This document shows, piece by piece, positions 9,491-23,550 of a stretch of 64,000 bases of DNA. The DNA comes from Sphagnum compactum. Taxonomy: Eukaryota; Bryophyta; Sphagnopsida; Sphagnales. The stretch spans positions 31,300,213 through 31,364,212 of the forward strand of contig OZ234493.1 of NCBI GenBank assembly GCA_965153455.1, read 5' to 3'. The translations under genes were made by a program, and so were the position numbers. The number at the start of each line of letters is the position of its first letter. Position 1 is the first letter of the stretch. The notes beneath the pieces were generated by a model. It did not search any database. It saw only the letters and a list, made by a program, of their open reading frames with translations, and was not told the DNA's origin.

Positions 9491-12400
9491 TCAACAACAT
9501 GGGTACCGGTTATCCTATTTTTATAAAAATAAAGTAAAGGCCGGTTATTATAATTTTCATAGTGTAGAAAAAATAAATAAAATTATATATATATATATAT
9601 AAAGTCTATATGGTCAATTAAATTGTTAGAATGCGTGTCTTGAATTGTTTTGAGAAGTTAGTTAATAATTTCCGTAGTATAAAGTAACACTTAAATTGTC
9701 GTGATAACATCATCAAACAAAAGATTTATGGCCAATGAGATTGTTCTACCTAATTGGCGCTTTAAATGTTTTTAAAAAGAAAATTGCCTTATTTATTATA
9801 TTGGTGAAGGAATTATTTACATGTTGCATGTTAAACTCACATACAAATTGCAAAGGAAACTGTGAACAAGAAATTTGGAATTTTTGACACATTTATTTTT
9901 TCTGATTTTACTAGAGATTTCATGCAAGGTTTCTCCTTATCTATTAATTAATATATATAAAATGGATGGGTTCCAAGTCTTGACATTTGATCGGGAACTG
10001 GTTTATGTAGGATGGGATTTTGGTGATTTTGGTCATTCTGACAATTTCAGAGTCATTCCACATTATAATTCATGGTAGATCAAATTTCCATTTTAAATCG
10101 TTTTTTTGTTTGTTTGTGTTGTTTATAATGTATTTTGTTGTTTGTATTGCATCTTTTTTCTTTTTTTTTTTCTTTTTGTCTATCTGTATTTTTTATTTAT
10201 TGTGAACTTCTGTGATGAATCAGACTTTTGTTAAGACATTTTGCATTACAAAATCAAGAATTTTTAAAAAAATTACAAGAACAAAATGATATCTAATGAA
10301 ATTTACAAAATTTTATCTTTTGTAAAGACAAAATTGATTATGGGTATATTGAGACCCTTGGTTACCATATCACAACCCAGTTATTTATTTGGTTCTTTGC
10401 GACTGGCAGTTACATACCCTTGAGAGCTGCCGGGTATCAGGTTCCCACTTGTTATAACTACCTGACACTGGTACTTTCCTACTTACCCAGAATTTTACAT
10501 CATATTACTTTTATATATGTTTTTAAAATAGTTTTCAAAATAGTTTTTAAAAACTTAAAAGCTATTTTTTAAAATAATATTTCAAAATAGTTTTAAATTT
10601 TTAAAAGCTTGAAATTGTTCTATTTTTTGGGAATTTGAGTTTGGTGACTCGTTATGGATTTTCAATATTTTTGAAAGAGTGATATTAGGAAAAGATGATT
10701 TGAAAATTGGAATAAGGGGAAATGAAATAATACCCTATGACTTTAGTTTTGGGGAGATGGGAACAGGGAACTTTGGTGTGGGGTACACAAAAGAACCATT
10801 AGGTGTCTTACATGTTTTTACAAATTGTAAATATAAATTTAGTACCAAAATGGTTCTTTTTTAATACATATTTTAAACATATAATATTAAACCAAGTGGT
10901 TGGGATTGATGGATTATTTTGCAATAAATGGTTGTGGTTTTCAATTCAGGCTTAGGCTAGGGGTTTGATTCAATTTGAGGCCATGCAAGATGTAAAAAAA
11001 CCAACCCAAGTATTAATTAAGGTTTTAGGTTAGAATTTAAGGTATAAATTGATGATTGTTCAGTCAATTGGTCACAAAAATCCTTTTATGGTTTCTACTC
11101 GAAGATCAAACTTTCCAAGAATGCATTGAATGATGTTGTTTGTGTAATTAAAAACTGATCAACTCCAACAAAGAAGAATGGAGACAAGTCTAATCATGGA
11201 CTATTTTTTGCTTTTGAACATTTCTTTTTCAATTGGCTTATATAGGTTCGACTTGGTCATATTTTGGTTTGTTTCCTGACTTTTCTTCCTTTATTGATTT
11301 CCGTTGCCTTTTGGATGGTATTGGGGTTTTGGGCATTCCATTTGAATTTGCTTCTTTTATTTCTTCCTTCTTACAAATGTGTTGGATGAAGATGTTCACG
11401 ATGAAATGTATTTTTGAAGTTAAGGGATGTCCAAGTAGCTTTTGGGGTCCTCTTTTGATATTTTGCCAAAAGACCTTTTTTTTGTTTTGTTCGTCCCTTC
11501 TTTTGCCAACCTTTTAACATCGGTTTGCTTTTTTCAACGAAACTTTCATGTAAGTTTTTGGGCATCTCTTACGCCTAAGCTCTTTGGATTGCCCATAGGC
11601 CTCCTTGGTGCACTATCATGTTTTTTTTTCCCGTTTCTCATGGGGAGATTGGCCTCATTTTCACATAACTCATTACACCAACAACCTATTGGGGAATTGG
11701 GCACTTGTTGCACCTATCAACATCATTAAATTCTTTTCGGATAATCACCCATTTTTCTTGGAAGCGAGAGGTGCCAACAACTCTAATTTACTCCCATTCG
11801 AAGCTCATTTGAGGTTGGTGTGGGAATTCCTTGGATGTGGTGACTTGTGTTCTCCCTTTCACATAGTTTGTAAAAAGGGGATTAGATCAATTTCAAGAGG
11901 ACATTTCAAACATATTACACAACCATTCCTTCCTTAACATCATCTTTCACATGTTTTTTGATTCAAATCATCTGCATCTAAGGTTTTGTGTGGGCTTGGG
12001 GGTGGATGCTTGGCTTTTTGCTTGCCCAATCATTTAGTTTTTCCATTTGGCCTCATGTGTGTTTTTTTGGTGTTGCACATTAGGTTGGTCCTCCCCCATC
12101 CTTTAACTCTCAGGTTGATTTAATGCATTTGTGGCCAACCTATAAATCCAAAAGGGATTCACCTTTTTCATGACTCCCATGGGGGGAATGGATTGCATCC
12201 CACAATGTTGTCTACGATGCTTTCATCTCCATTACGACAAATGTGGGGTTTCATGTTTCATGTGAATAAACTAACATTCTTCTGCCAACCTCCCTTTAAT
12301 ATTTTCATTGTCAGGTTCACATTGCGTTATCCGTTGATGGCATCCACACCTTAGCTAATGTGTGGGCTTTTTAATCTCACAAGGTGACTATGATAGTGGT

Positions 12401-15400
12401 GGCTTAAAAAAAGAAAAGACTTTAACCATGATCAACATTTGACAGATGCATTTCTTCCTTTTGCTATTGAGGTTTTCAATTACATGCACCAACAAGCCGA
12501 TGACTTTCTTCGTTGATGTGTCAATATGACATGATTAGGAAAGGTTTTCAATGACCTTCCACAAGTTATTTTGCATGTTTTCTATAAGCATGGGGTGTTG
12601 ATAGCTCTATAAAGAGCTTAGGTAGTTTCTATTTTGAGCCATGTCATTGTTGCAAGTGAAGGTTTTTCTAAGTTAAATGTTTTTTCAAATTTTCCATCTT
12701 TTTTCTTTTTAATATGCTTATTGCAATTGTTGGGGGCTTTGGGATATGATTTGTTTTGGTGCACTTTTGTAATCCATTCTCGGTTCTGCTCTTTTGGTTC
12801 AAACTTGGGTCCTTTTTCTTTGTCCTTCTTTTCCCCCTTGATGGGTGCTTTGTTTAATGGAGTTTCCTAGGATTTCATCATTTAGGGTTTAATTTATGCA
12901 TATGGATTTTTGATTTAAAAATTTTCAGCATGTAAAGAATATGTCATATTATTAGTAAAAAACAAAGTGGGGTTATTAGTTTCTAGTTTGTCTACAAAAT
13001 GTCATTGTTTAGAATCATCGTTAGATATTTGAACCTTATAGACCAAAGTTCAAATCCAATATAGCACCATTTCAAGTTGCCTTTGGAAAAATGCATGACT
13101 TTTGTTTTGCCATATTTTCTAAAATTTTGACATAATGGACTCACGATTTCCAAAATTGAAAAAATGCAAAAAAATCAATTATTCCCAAGGTGATTAATAT
13201 GCTAGGGTACATTCAAACCATTCTTATGACAACAAATGGTAGTAGAATCTATAGGGGTCCCAAGAGGAACATGGCAAGACTTTTGTTCAAGGTAATGAAT
13301 GCAATGAAAGAAAACAAATAATCAAAAGAAAAAATGTTAATAACTAATTACTACTTGTGTGGCCTGGGTTGTTGGCCCAATTGTTAATTAATAAATCAAT
13401 ATTAAGAACATACCCTAATCTTCCTAAATATTAAATATATATATCTTCAAGGTTTTTAAAGACATGATTAAGATGAAAGGGCAAACAAGATGGTCATTGG
13501 GGAATTCTCCATGCACTTCCTCATGTTATCCTCATGTGATGTGAAAGGGAAGACATAAAGGCCAATATGATGAAGAGATATGATTGGTTGAAATGAATCA
13601 AGTGTACATAAGACCCTTTATTTGCCTAAATGTGAACTCAAGTGTCATTGGCCAATGCTTGTTGTTTCCCATTTGTGCACATCTTGGAACCATAATGAAA
13701 TCAACACTAGACTTTTGTAACATATTCCTTATTTTTGCCATGTCCAAGGAGTTGCATAACTTGTTAAGATTATGTCTTGCATACCTTAAATGTAGATTAT
13801 GTCCTTGCAAAGTCTATAATATAAATGAAGATGTGCAATAGACAAGGTCTGCCCAAATGATCTATGTGACAAAATGTAAATCAATTTCCTACAGTTGAGC
13901 TTGCCATGATTCTTGAGCATTATGTCTTAAATGTTTAATAAAGGTCATGTTCTAATATGGCTAGGATCAACTTATGGTGTGTAGAGACCAAGCCATATAT
14001 GAAGCAATCACAATAAGTGGGTCTTAGACACAACATCAACATTGTACATTTGGACTAACAACTAGAAGTCTAATTGGGAAATGAACTAGCCATGGGTAAG
14101 TCATTTAGATGCCTATGGTAGCATGGGCTCTTCTTTGAAGACATCAATATAGTAAAAAGTTAGACCAACTTTGAGAACAATGTCAAAGGTAGTGAAGGAT
14201 CAAGCAATGAAACATGCATGGCAAATGAATGACAATAGTGATTGTTCAAATCAAATAAGAAAACAATGACAATAAAACTCAACCACATTCAAAATGAAAT
14301 GTAGGTCAAGAAGCGCACTTAATGGCCAATAAATGGGTAGAACCAAGGAGTTGCAACAACCCTTGGGTGAACCAACACCCACACTAGATGTACCATGGTC
14401 AAAACTAGGAAAATCCTATTAAAGTAGATTCAAACATTATACATATTCAATACATAGAATGAATCGAGGTCTCTAAGTACAACTTCTCCATTTTCTACAC
14501 TGAATACGGCCATTAAAAGGCTTTTACAAAGATGTTGAAGGTACAAATATGGGTCACTTTAATTGTGGGACAAGCCTTGGCATTGGAACTATAATACTTC
14601 AACAAAAAAGAGGTGGTGTGTTAACACATGTTGCAAGCATGTCTAGACTTCAAAAAAAGAACTGCAAACATAAATGGATTAGAATATGGTATTTTACAGT
14701 TTGATTATATACATACTACCCTAGGTTTTCATAGGGATGGATGATGCATCTTTTTCTGCACTTGCCAATGATGGCCACATGGTTCCATAAAATAGAATAC
14801 AAGAAAACCTTCTAAGGCCAAGATTTTGGGTCTATTTTCAATATGTGGGAGATGAAACCCAAATAAAGGTGCTTCCATTCACTAGCATTAAGTTGGCTGA
14901 AAATTCCCATGGCATAGAAGATGCCTAACAATGTGATCTAGAATGGAAGTTGGAAATAAAACCAATGCCATTTTGATAGTCCATGTAACACTCATGAGAA
15001 TGCATTTGGCAAAAGCAAAATTGAAAGAAGGGGTCCAAGCTTGAAATGTTTAGAAGTTCAAAGTTGGGCAAGATTGGGTCATAACATCATAACCTCTTAC
15101 GTTGACACATGTCAAACTTTCTACATGAATGGCAGTGAAGCTTCTATTATTCCCCACTACCTCCATCAATTGTCAACAACAAGTAATGATAAAAACACCC
15201 AAGCAGTAGGTGGAAATCTCTAGAATGTGGTGTTAGTTTAGCAAATTGCTATGTGCATAATGAGAACATATCAAGTCATAATCTTGTGAGCAACCTTTTT
15301 GTTACTTACAAAATATTAGACCCGAGCCTTAATGAGGAATGGCAATGGGTAGCTACCATTGCTCCCCACTAACTCCGTCAGCTACAATAGATGTAGATAT

Positions 15401-18174
15401 GCAATCATAAACTGCTGCAATTACAAGTGAATGACTATGTTCAAATTTCCTAAGGTTTTGTTGCATTTCAAGAAGTAGCAAGAATACATAGTCACCATGC
15501 CCATCACCATTGATTCATGATTGCAAAAAAATGGGGATTACACTATGTAGACTTTAAAGATTGACTAGAATCACTCATTGTTCTTTAGACATTGGATGTG
15601 CTCATCTATATGGCATAGTAGAGGTAATGAGTGAATTTTTGCAAATCATGCCAATTTTGGTCAAATTTAGACATCCTACCAAGAATGAGTCTAGTCACCA
15701 CCTTGTGACCATCACTCACCATATATCAAACCATCACTTTCAACATGAATGACTATTATGATCTACCATTGCTCGAATTTTGTTTGGTTTCCTATGTTAA
15801 TAAATGTTAGTAACAATATGATGCTCCAACAAAAATGTGTTTTTGCCCACACCCCACATTATTAACTAGTTAGAGATACAAAACCTAACAATATTTTGGG
15901 CAAGGCCCCTAGTATGGTCATTTAGTCTTTAATGAAGGACAATATGTATAACAACCTAGTGGCCTCAACATTGGTTAGTTCATTCCCAATTCAAAATTTG
16001 AAAGAGGTGGGCACCAAATATTACCATGTAAATTGAATGGGGCTATTATGCAAATAATGCCATACACACCCATATAGACAGAATAGACTATCTAATGGAC
16101 ATAATTTGGCATTTATACCAACAACTATACAACCAAGTTTTCTAAAGATGGTGAGCACAACACCATCAAAGCCCAACAAATGGCATTGATTGTGACTAAT
16201 GGTTGGATATTAGACCAGAGAAAAACAAACCAAGCAACAAATGGGCTTTGTCACAAAAGAGGATATACCAGTGACAAAATGTTACCAAGGATATGGGTTT
16301 TTTTTATTGGTGAAATGTCACCCAAAAAAATTTAAAAAATGGTTTAGTAAGTAGCCAAAAATATAGAAAGATGATTAAATATTTGTGTTTATTATCTAGT
16401 CTTTAGCCAAACTTGGCTACATCTTCCTAGAGAAGTTCGCCATTTTTTCTACATGTTCCTATGTATTATAGCCACTTTGGTTACAGGAAAAAGTCCTTAA
16501 GAGAAACATTAGACATAATGTGCACCTCTTTGACCAATTTTAGTTCCTAAACATTATTACCATCATGTAAACCATCTCATAGTAACAATTTCAAGCATTT
16601 TCAACACCATGATCCAACATGGTTTTGTAGATTTTATACACCACCTAAAGTTTGTTCTCCATTTTTGGCACTTTGTTCAACCAATAATCTATAAAGCACA
16701 AAAATCATAACTTAAAACATTGGATATGCTCTCATTAAATCGGTCAACTAGCCTCCAATGGAAGCTCTTGCATAAGGTTTGAAGTACCAACTTTCATCAA
16801 AATGATGATGAAATCAATCAACACACCATGTCATCCCAAAAAAATGATATTGAGAATGGTTAATTCTATTTGCATAGTCCACAAAAGGAAGATGCATTTT
16901 CTAATGGAACTATTTGCAGAACAAATAATTGGAAAAACCCAATTTTGTAGCATAATCAATATTGACCATATAAGTTGTTGCAATTGCATGCACAATCAAA
17001 TTGTTGGGCGAGGACAAAAAGTACATATTTAGGTCCACAACAAGCATAGGTGTTTCAAGAATCCTCTTTTACTATCAAGTTTAGAACTGAACACCCAACT
17101 TGCCATAAAGGGGCACTTTTTTCATTTACAAAGTTTACTTGGTTCACCCATCTTTGATAAATAGTAATGAGCTCCTTTCATAGAGCTCCTGAAAACTAGT
17201 TTCAAATATTAAAAAACTAAACCTAATTTCATCATACATTTGTATGCAATAATTGAAGAGAAAGAACTTACTTGAATGCGATTCACCTCCAAGGGCTTGG
17301 TAATGGCATGGCTACTAGGAATGTAAAAGGACCATTTGCAACTCACAACAATACAGTTGGCATTGAACAAAAGCTTGCCCCCCTAAAAGTTGGGTGCTTA
17401 GAGGTTTTTGACAAAAACAAATGTAGAAACTTGTTTCATCCAAGTTCATCTAGAGAGGCTACAATACCACGACTTCATCCAAGTTTATCTAAAGGGGCAA
17501 GATGGATGTTGTGGTGGACGGCTAAGTTCCAACCTTTTTTTTGGCTAGCCTTATATAGCTAGAATGCTAAAAGTGGTAATTGGTTGAAAAATTAAATTTT
17601 GTAAATCTTAATTAATTTTAAACAAGAAAAATCACTCCCATTGAAAGATTTTTGATAATACTATAAGTGCTACAAGGGGTCCCACTATCCAAGAGGGTTA
17701 AACCATGGTCACAAACAAAATAAAAATAACAAAATAAACACATACTTTAATACATAGACCCCATGTTAATTTATGATTTTCCATATTAACCCATGATAAT
17801 CCATGCTTCCCTTGTTAATCCTTTAGTTAATCCATGTTTTCCATAACCTTAGTGTGGCTTGTGCCATTAGAATTGTGATTGCTAGTGACCAAAACTATGT
17901 AAATGTTCAAAGTGTGAATAGGACTCTAATCATAGAGCCCAACTGTGAGAAAACCATTTAAAATTTAATTTCTTGTGACAAAAAACAATCAAAATTCAAT
18001 ATCTCTCACACCTTATGTGTAAAATTTACCAATTGCATCCATTCAATTTCACTCATCAAGAGCTGTCCAATAGTACCAAAAATGAACCCTAATTACCTTG
18101 CAATGTGTTTGTTTTGATTTTATTGAATTTTCAATCACAAAATGATTTGATATTCAATAACTCTTACATCATAG
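9491..18174. other. AT-rich gene-free stretch of decayed repetitive sequence
   Basis: This stretch is about 8.7 kb, AT-rich, with an (AT)n run near 9583-9600 and many T-rich or A-rich frames. No open frame shows a family motif. Around 13.5-17 kb several short phrases recur in diverged form (for example GAATGGCA/GAATGG with CCCCACTA...CTCC near 15130 and 15340), which suggests old repeats. I found no matching long terminal repeats and no intact transposase. Confidence 0.5.
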
Positions 18175-18182
18175 GTTGAAAC
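18175..18182 (+). repeat. left 8-bp target-site duplication of the hAT element
   Basis: GTTGAAAC directly precedes the left terminal repeat. The identical octamer follows the right terminus at 22286-22293. Eight bases is the duplication length of hAT transposons. Confidence 0.88.
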
Positions 18183-18451
18183 CAGTGTTGGGCATGTATC
18201 ACATTTTTATGATACCTGTTGGATCCAATTTTCATAAAACCTTTTATAAAAGGTATAGTTTTCATTTTTTTCCCCTTAAAATTTATATGTTGAGCAAGGG
18301 TATTAGTATATATATATAAACTAGTTTTCAATATGTCGTTTCTCAAAATTTTGAAAACAATTGGTTCTCCTTAATTTGCCAATTTTCACAAACTAGGTTA
18401 ATTAATTATTATTTTTATTAATGATTATATATATATATATATATATAAGTT

Positions 18452-20605
18452 TTACACTTCAACAACTTCAACCCTTTCAAATTCACCTTCAAACTCTTTT
18501 AATTCCTCTTTTAGATTTACATCCCTTTCAAGGAATTCCATTAAGTTAGATGGAGACTTACAACCTATTCTAGGATCATTAGGCCAATTTTTGTTGACAA
18601 ATATCAACTTCTCTGAATTTTCAATTTGCAAATGACATCTCCTAAGGTTAATAAGTTTTCTAGCCAAAGAAAACATTCTTTCTATTTCAATTTGAAATCC
18701 AACAACACCCAAAATCTATCGGGCTAAAAATCCAACTATAGGAAACCTTGCTTCATGTTTCTGCCACCACTGAAGAGGACATTTGAAGTCCTTAACATCT
18801 AATTGATATCTCCTGAAAACCAGGAACTCCCTCTTCACAAACTCTTCTACTAGTTCACTTGTGCTTGTAATTTGGTCAAAAATATCTAAATTGTAATCCT
18901 GCTCAAAAATATCTTGGTCAACATAATTCCTATTTAACCTTACCAAATGATGCAAATGCTAATGGCATTATACCAACATAGGACACAAGGGTTTCTATCA
19001 TATTCCTCAACAAGAGCAACACCTTGCTCCCTTCCAACAAATGAGGATACTAAACAAAGATTCTTAAACCTAGGGTCTAACATTAAAAAATCATATTATG
19101 AGTTTTCCTATTTTCATATTATTTCAAGAATGAAAGGAAAGAATTTAGCACAATGATTACCTCCTTTTTATGTTAAAGGCCAACAAAGATAACTCATAAG
19201 AAATAATGGAATTATCTTCCATTAAACTTTTAAATGAAGGAATAATTTTGTTTTCCTCATTCAGTTTCAAACTCATGGAAATAGTAGAGTGTAGAACATC
19301 ATTGAAGAGCCAATGTCCACAAGTTAAAAACACAAGCATAAACAATTGGAGAAAGACAATCCACTATAATATGAAAAATGTGCCAAGTTAAAGGTGGAGG
19401 CACTCGACCAGTGATTCTCACAACAATTTGTTTGTTATATTAAAGCACAACGGCAAAATGAAATTGTAAGTCCATTTGAAACATAATGACCTTACTAGTA
19501 AACCTGCAACATAACCAATAATAATAAAAATTAGTTCTCATGTATAATTCAGTACTTCAAAAATGGTAAATTGTTGAAATAATAATGAAACAAAAAAGAC
19601 TACATGGTTTTCATTGGGTGTTCAATTTTTTGGGGCGAATGCCATTCTCAACACATTCCTACCTTCCCTTTCGAGATTTCTTAGGCCAAGTGATGCACTT
19701 TTGTAGATTTGCTTGAGCAAACTTAACAGAAACATATTTTAGATCCTTACACACCTTTTCCTCTCCAGTGCCATATTGACATGCTTTTGAAAACATGCCC
19801 AAAGCAAGTGCCCTAAAAGCTCTCTTCTAAACCAAAAGATTCACAATTTATAACAACTTTCAATGTAATAGTCATTACATTGAGATTTGACCCCTCATCT
19901 TTGACATAAGCATTGATTTTTTTCCTTAAAGCATATTTGTCTAATAATTCTATCAGACTTTTAGCCAATGTTTGACCAATAATTTTTGTCACCTCAAACA
20001 AGCCAATAGCTACATGTTTTGGCTGCCAATCATTGCTAAAAATTGATCATTAATGCAAAGACATCATAGGCTCCCTTAGACATCCAAAGATCAAAGTTAG
20101 TTGTTGCAGAAAAACAATCTGCCAATGCAGGAAGAACATACTGTTGATTTGTCTTCTCAATTAACCTTGGCAATATCCCTTGTGAAAACTACCTTCTGGA
20201 AGGGAAATTTAATTTTGAACACAAACGCAAAATTAAACATTTCAGGCACATGTTCTTGACAAACTGAATTGGTAAATTGTTCTTGACAATCAAAAGACCT
20301 AGGTCTTTTAAAAGTTCTTTCTGCAACACATCCTTTTTTTGCAGGAAACTTTGAGAAAAACAAATTTAAAAATTGACCCACTAGACACAATCACTCTTTT
20401 ATTTGCTGGTTGTCTTTCTTCTCTTCCTTTCAACAAAGAGTTTACTTATTTGTAAAACATTTTTGGAATAGTAGTGTGCTCTGCATCCACATGCTTTTTT
20501 AGAAAAGTTATTCCATTTGTCTTGTAATAAAAAATCGGTCCTTTCCTTGCTTGAGTTTTCGAATTTATTCCTATTATAGGTTCTTGATAATAAAGGATAT
20601 AACAC
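18452..20605 (-). pseudogene. hAT transposase, decayed
   Basis: Read from high to low coordinate, a catalytic-core segment at about 19813-20097 contains NFDLWMSKGAYDVFALMIN, then a frameshift in a T run near 20040, then SNDWQPKHVAIGLFEVT and INAYVKDEGSNLNVMT, phrases of plant DUF659/BED-type hAT transposases. The C-terminal dimerisation region is at 18452-18955 (CPLQWWQKHEARFPIVGFLA, then IEIERMFSLARKLINLRR). It is interrupted by an in-frame TAG at 18716-18718 where a Gln codon would fit. The part at 20157-20605 is Lys/Cys-rich and may be the N-terminal DNA-binding end, but I cannot identify a BED finger with confidence. The pieces lie in different frames. Confidence 0.8.
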
Positions 20606-21600
20606 ATGATTTGTGTATTATCAAGATCACTAACACAATAAAAACTCCAACATAAAGATAATCTTCCATGTGGTCGCCAACTTTTTTTTTGTGCCTGTAA
20701 TTTTTAAAAGTTTATCTTCATTTGTTCTTCTTTTCATTTTCTGGATTCTTGTTTATTTCTGTTTGCACACTTACATTTTTTTCCATAATTTCATCATTTA
20801 TACAATTTCATTTATCCCATTATGTTCAATTACAACATTTTCATCTACAGAGAATTGTTCCATTGGTAGTTTTCACAAGAATATTTTCAGACCTAAGTAA
20901 GGCATAAGATTAACAGACAATTCCAAAAAAAAATCACAAACAAAAAAAGAAGGCAAAAAAATATATTCACAAAGGTTTAAAGTTTAGAAAAAACATTTAC
21001 AAAAACAATGGGTTTAAAAGTAAAGTTTTGAAGAAAACAATTACAAACAATGGGGTTGAAGGCTAGGAAATAAAATAAAATCACTCATTTTTCTCTCATT
21101 AAAATTACAAAAATGTATAATGATAATTTTTTTTAGAATTTTTTTTGGGTTTATGGATATCCTACACATTAACAAACAAAAAAACAAATTACATTTCTAA
21201 ACAAACATATTACAAGAATTTTTTTAAAAAACTAGAATAAAACAGAAAATAAATCAAAGACAAAAACTACTTAACGAAAAAAAAGAAAAAAAAAACCTAA
21301 GCACAAAAAAAAATTTAACCTTCTCTAGTGGTTGCAAGAGAACTCGCTTCTCCAAGCTCCTTTTTGCAAAAGAAGAGGGAGGAAGGAAGTACCAACCAAT
21401 AAGGTAGTGAGGCAACAAGGCACGAAGCAACAAGGTAGTAAAACAACAAATTGGGGGGGAGGGGGTCCAAAAGGTACCTGAGGTGCAATGGCAATTAAAC
21501 AACGAGAGGCAGTAAGGCAATGCGATGAGGTAGGGAAGCAGTGCGATTAAGCAACGAGGTAGTGTGATCAGGCATCATGACAAGGCATTGCAACGAGGCA

Positions 21601-21686
21601 GCGAAACAACGTGACGAGGTAGCAAGTTGAGGCAATAGGACAAAGCGAAACAACGTGACGAGGTAGCAAGTTGAGGCAATAGGACG
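21601..21686 (+). repeat. 44-bp tandem repeat, two copies, inside the hAT element
   Basis: The unit starting GCGAAACAACGTGACGAGGT at 21601 is repeated at 21645. Diverged GAGGTAG/CAACGAGG phrases continue on both sides (about 21400-21720), so this is the best-preserved part of a longer degenerate array. Confidence 0.75.
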
Positions 21687-22197
21687 AGGTGACGAGGTAG
21701 TAGCTCAAGGCAACACAAAGCACATCAAGACAAGAAGCATCAACAAGACAAGAGGCTCCAAAGAAAGAAGAAAAGGGGAAAAAAAAAGAAAAAGAAGAGT
21801 GAGAATGATGAAAAGGGGAGGAAAAAAATGAAGAGAAAGGAGAAAATTTTAATTCTATGATCCAAACTCCAAAATCTAAACAACACAAAACATTAGAAAA
21901 CACAAACATGCACAATGCCCAACCTTTGTGAACACAAGTGAAAAAAATGCAAGCCAAAGAATTAAGGTAGAAAAGTGCATTTTATAAAAAAAATTAAGGT
22001 TTTCTGGAAGTGGCCATTGGAATGTGACGCCTCCACTTAACCCTAATTTTTTTCACATAGGATTCTCCTAAGACCCTTACCCATGTTAGGGGTCAGACCT
22101 TAACCGGGTCTCACTATTGTTATTTTTAAAAACTTAACCGGTTATCACCATATGGTTCTCACACAAGTGAGAACTGATTATCCAGTTTTCAGGCAAA

Positions 22198-22220
22198 GGG
22201 TATCACTCAGTGTGATACCC
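22198..22220. repeat. perfect subterminal inverted repeat of the hAT element
   Basis: GGGTATCAC and GTGATACCC form a 9-bp perfect stem around a TCAGT loop, about 65 bp inside the right terminus. A related TGTATCA...TGATACC pair lies just inside the left terminus, so these are probably transposase-binding or hairpin motifs of the element. Confidence 0.7.
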
Positions 22221-22285
22221 TAAGGGGTTCAGACCTTGATGCCCGACTAATGCCCGTGGGGATTTGTGACTCCTACCCAACATTG

Positions 22286-22293
22286 GTTGAAAC
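22286..22293 (+). repeat. right 8-bp target-site duplication of the hAT element
   Basis: GTTGAAAC is identical to the octamer at 18175-18182 and directly follows the right terminus. Confidence 0.88.
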
Positions 22294-23550
22294 ATTATGA
22301 AATTACCTTGTTGCCCCATATTCCAAGTTTACGCAAGTGCACAAAGGATTGCTTTCTAATGATCAGAAAATGTTAAGACAGAGTGAGCTCAATTGAGAAT
22401 TGTGTTGTGACAAATTGTAGACAAATTTGCAACATCATAATACAATTGTTTATAAGGATTTTTATATAACAAAAGAAAGAAAACAAAGATTTTTGTTGTA
22501 GTAAGTACTGATTTTGAGCTTCAAATAAATCATAACAAATGACTTCTTCAAAAACTGAAGGGAACCCAATCGGAGTAGTTAGACTTCTAATCATGTTGAC
22601 AAAGACAAAAAAACACATTTTAAGAAAAAGAAGTCAGAGTCCCTTTCACAAAGAGTCACACAAAATCACAGAACTGAAAAAGCTTCAGAGGTACTAACAC
22701 CAATTGTTCTCTGATTGTAAAAAATACTTCATACAAAAAAAAGTTTTCCATGTTGCCCATGCAATCCAAACATGCCAGAAATGTTCACTCCATGATGCCA
22801 AGCGTAGTGTGGTGCAAAGTTTTGTACATGATTGTCGTACTTTGAGCTGTCATTGCAATAGCTCTAAATGTGGTTACTGATCTTCTAGTGCAACCACAAA
22901 AGATTTTAAGAAGCGCAAGAAACAGAGGAAGGAATGGCAACTTTTCATTCATAGAAGGAACTCTGCCATTCAGCATTTGAATCCCACCTTGTGCTCCGGA
23001 ACTATTCCACATTTGAACTCCATCCATCATTTGAGTTCCACAGCTCAATTACACCAGGAGCTATGTGTCATATAGTTCAAGCTCCCTTGTTATTATACTC
23101 CAGAATCAGGACAATTTGAGGTTTCCATAACAAATCCGACTTGGAACTGCTGTGCTGTCATTCGTCATCAGCATCACTGCCAACTTGGTCCCTGTCTGTC
23201 ATTTTTGCTCTATTCAACAAAAACCCAATGCAGGCAATGAGCAAAAGGGTTTTAAACCCAGGGAAGAAGAAAACCCAAAATCTTTGGCCTAAGTCACCAG
23301 ATCAGCCACTTCTCTGCTTATCATCTCCAGTGAATGAGAGCTTTGCAGCTTCACCATACTCAACAGGAATGAGGGGTACATACCATTACAGATTTGAACA
23401 TCAGAAGGTGATGATATGAGACAATTACTTTCAATCCATAATCAATGGGAAGGCAAATCTTGCTGATGTGTTGCATTCTGATTCATCCCTGAGATGAGCA
23501 TTATTTTCTGATAACCTACCTTCTTCTTCAACGTAGATAAATTCCATTAA
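22294..23550. other. intergenic, no supported gene
   Basis: AT-rich DNA with short frames on both strands. A minus frame at 22785-23048 is open for 87 codons but matches no family I know. Nothing else is supported. Confidence 0.4.

Larger units (their letters stand above)
18183..22285 (-). mobile_element. hAT-superfamily DNA transposon, complete ends, inactive
   Basis: The 4103-bp element begins CAGTGTTGGGCATGTATCAC; the reverse complement of its right end begins CAATGTTGGGTAGGAGTCAC. These imperfect terminal inverted repeats are flanked by identical 8-bp duplications (GTTGAAAC). A minus-strand transposase remnant with a C-terminal hAT dimerisation region lies at 18452-20605. Subterminal GTATCA/TGATAC inverted motifs occur at both ends, as expected for transposase-binding regions. 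The transposase is broken by stops and at least one frameshift, so the copy cannot mobilise itself. The right third (21.2-21.9 kb) is a repeat-rich filler. Confidence 0.87.

Noticed and set aside
10360-10490. Possible end of another hAT element (CTACCTGACACTG)
   Set aside because: It resembles subterminal hAT sequence, but no opposite end or target duplication could be found.
13030-13065. Another tRNA-like B box (AGTTCAAATCC)
   Set aside because: It has no convincing A box at the right distance.
9491-18174. LTR retrotransposon filling the left desert
   Set aside because: I could find no pair of long direct repeats, primer-binding site, or gag/pol motif by reading. A dot-plot could change this.
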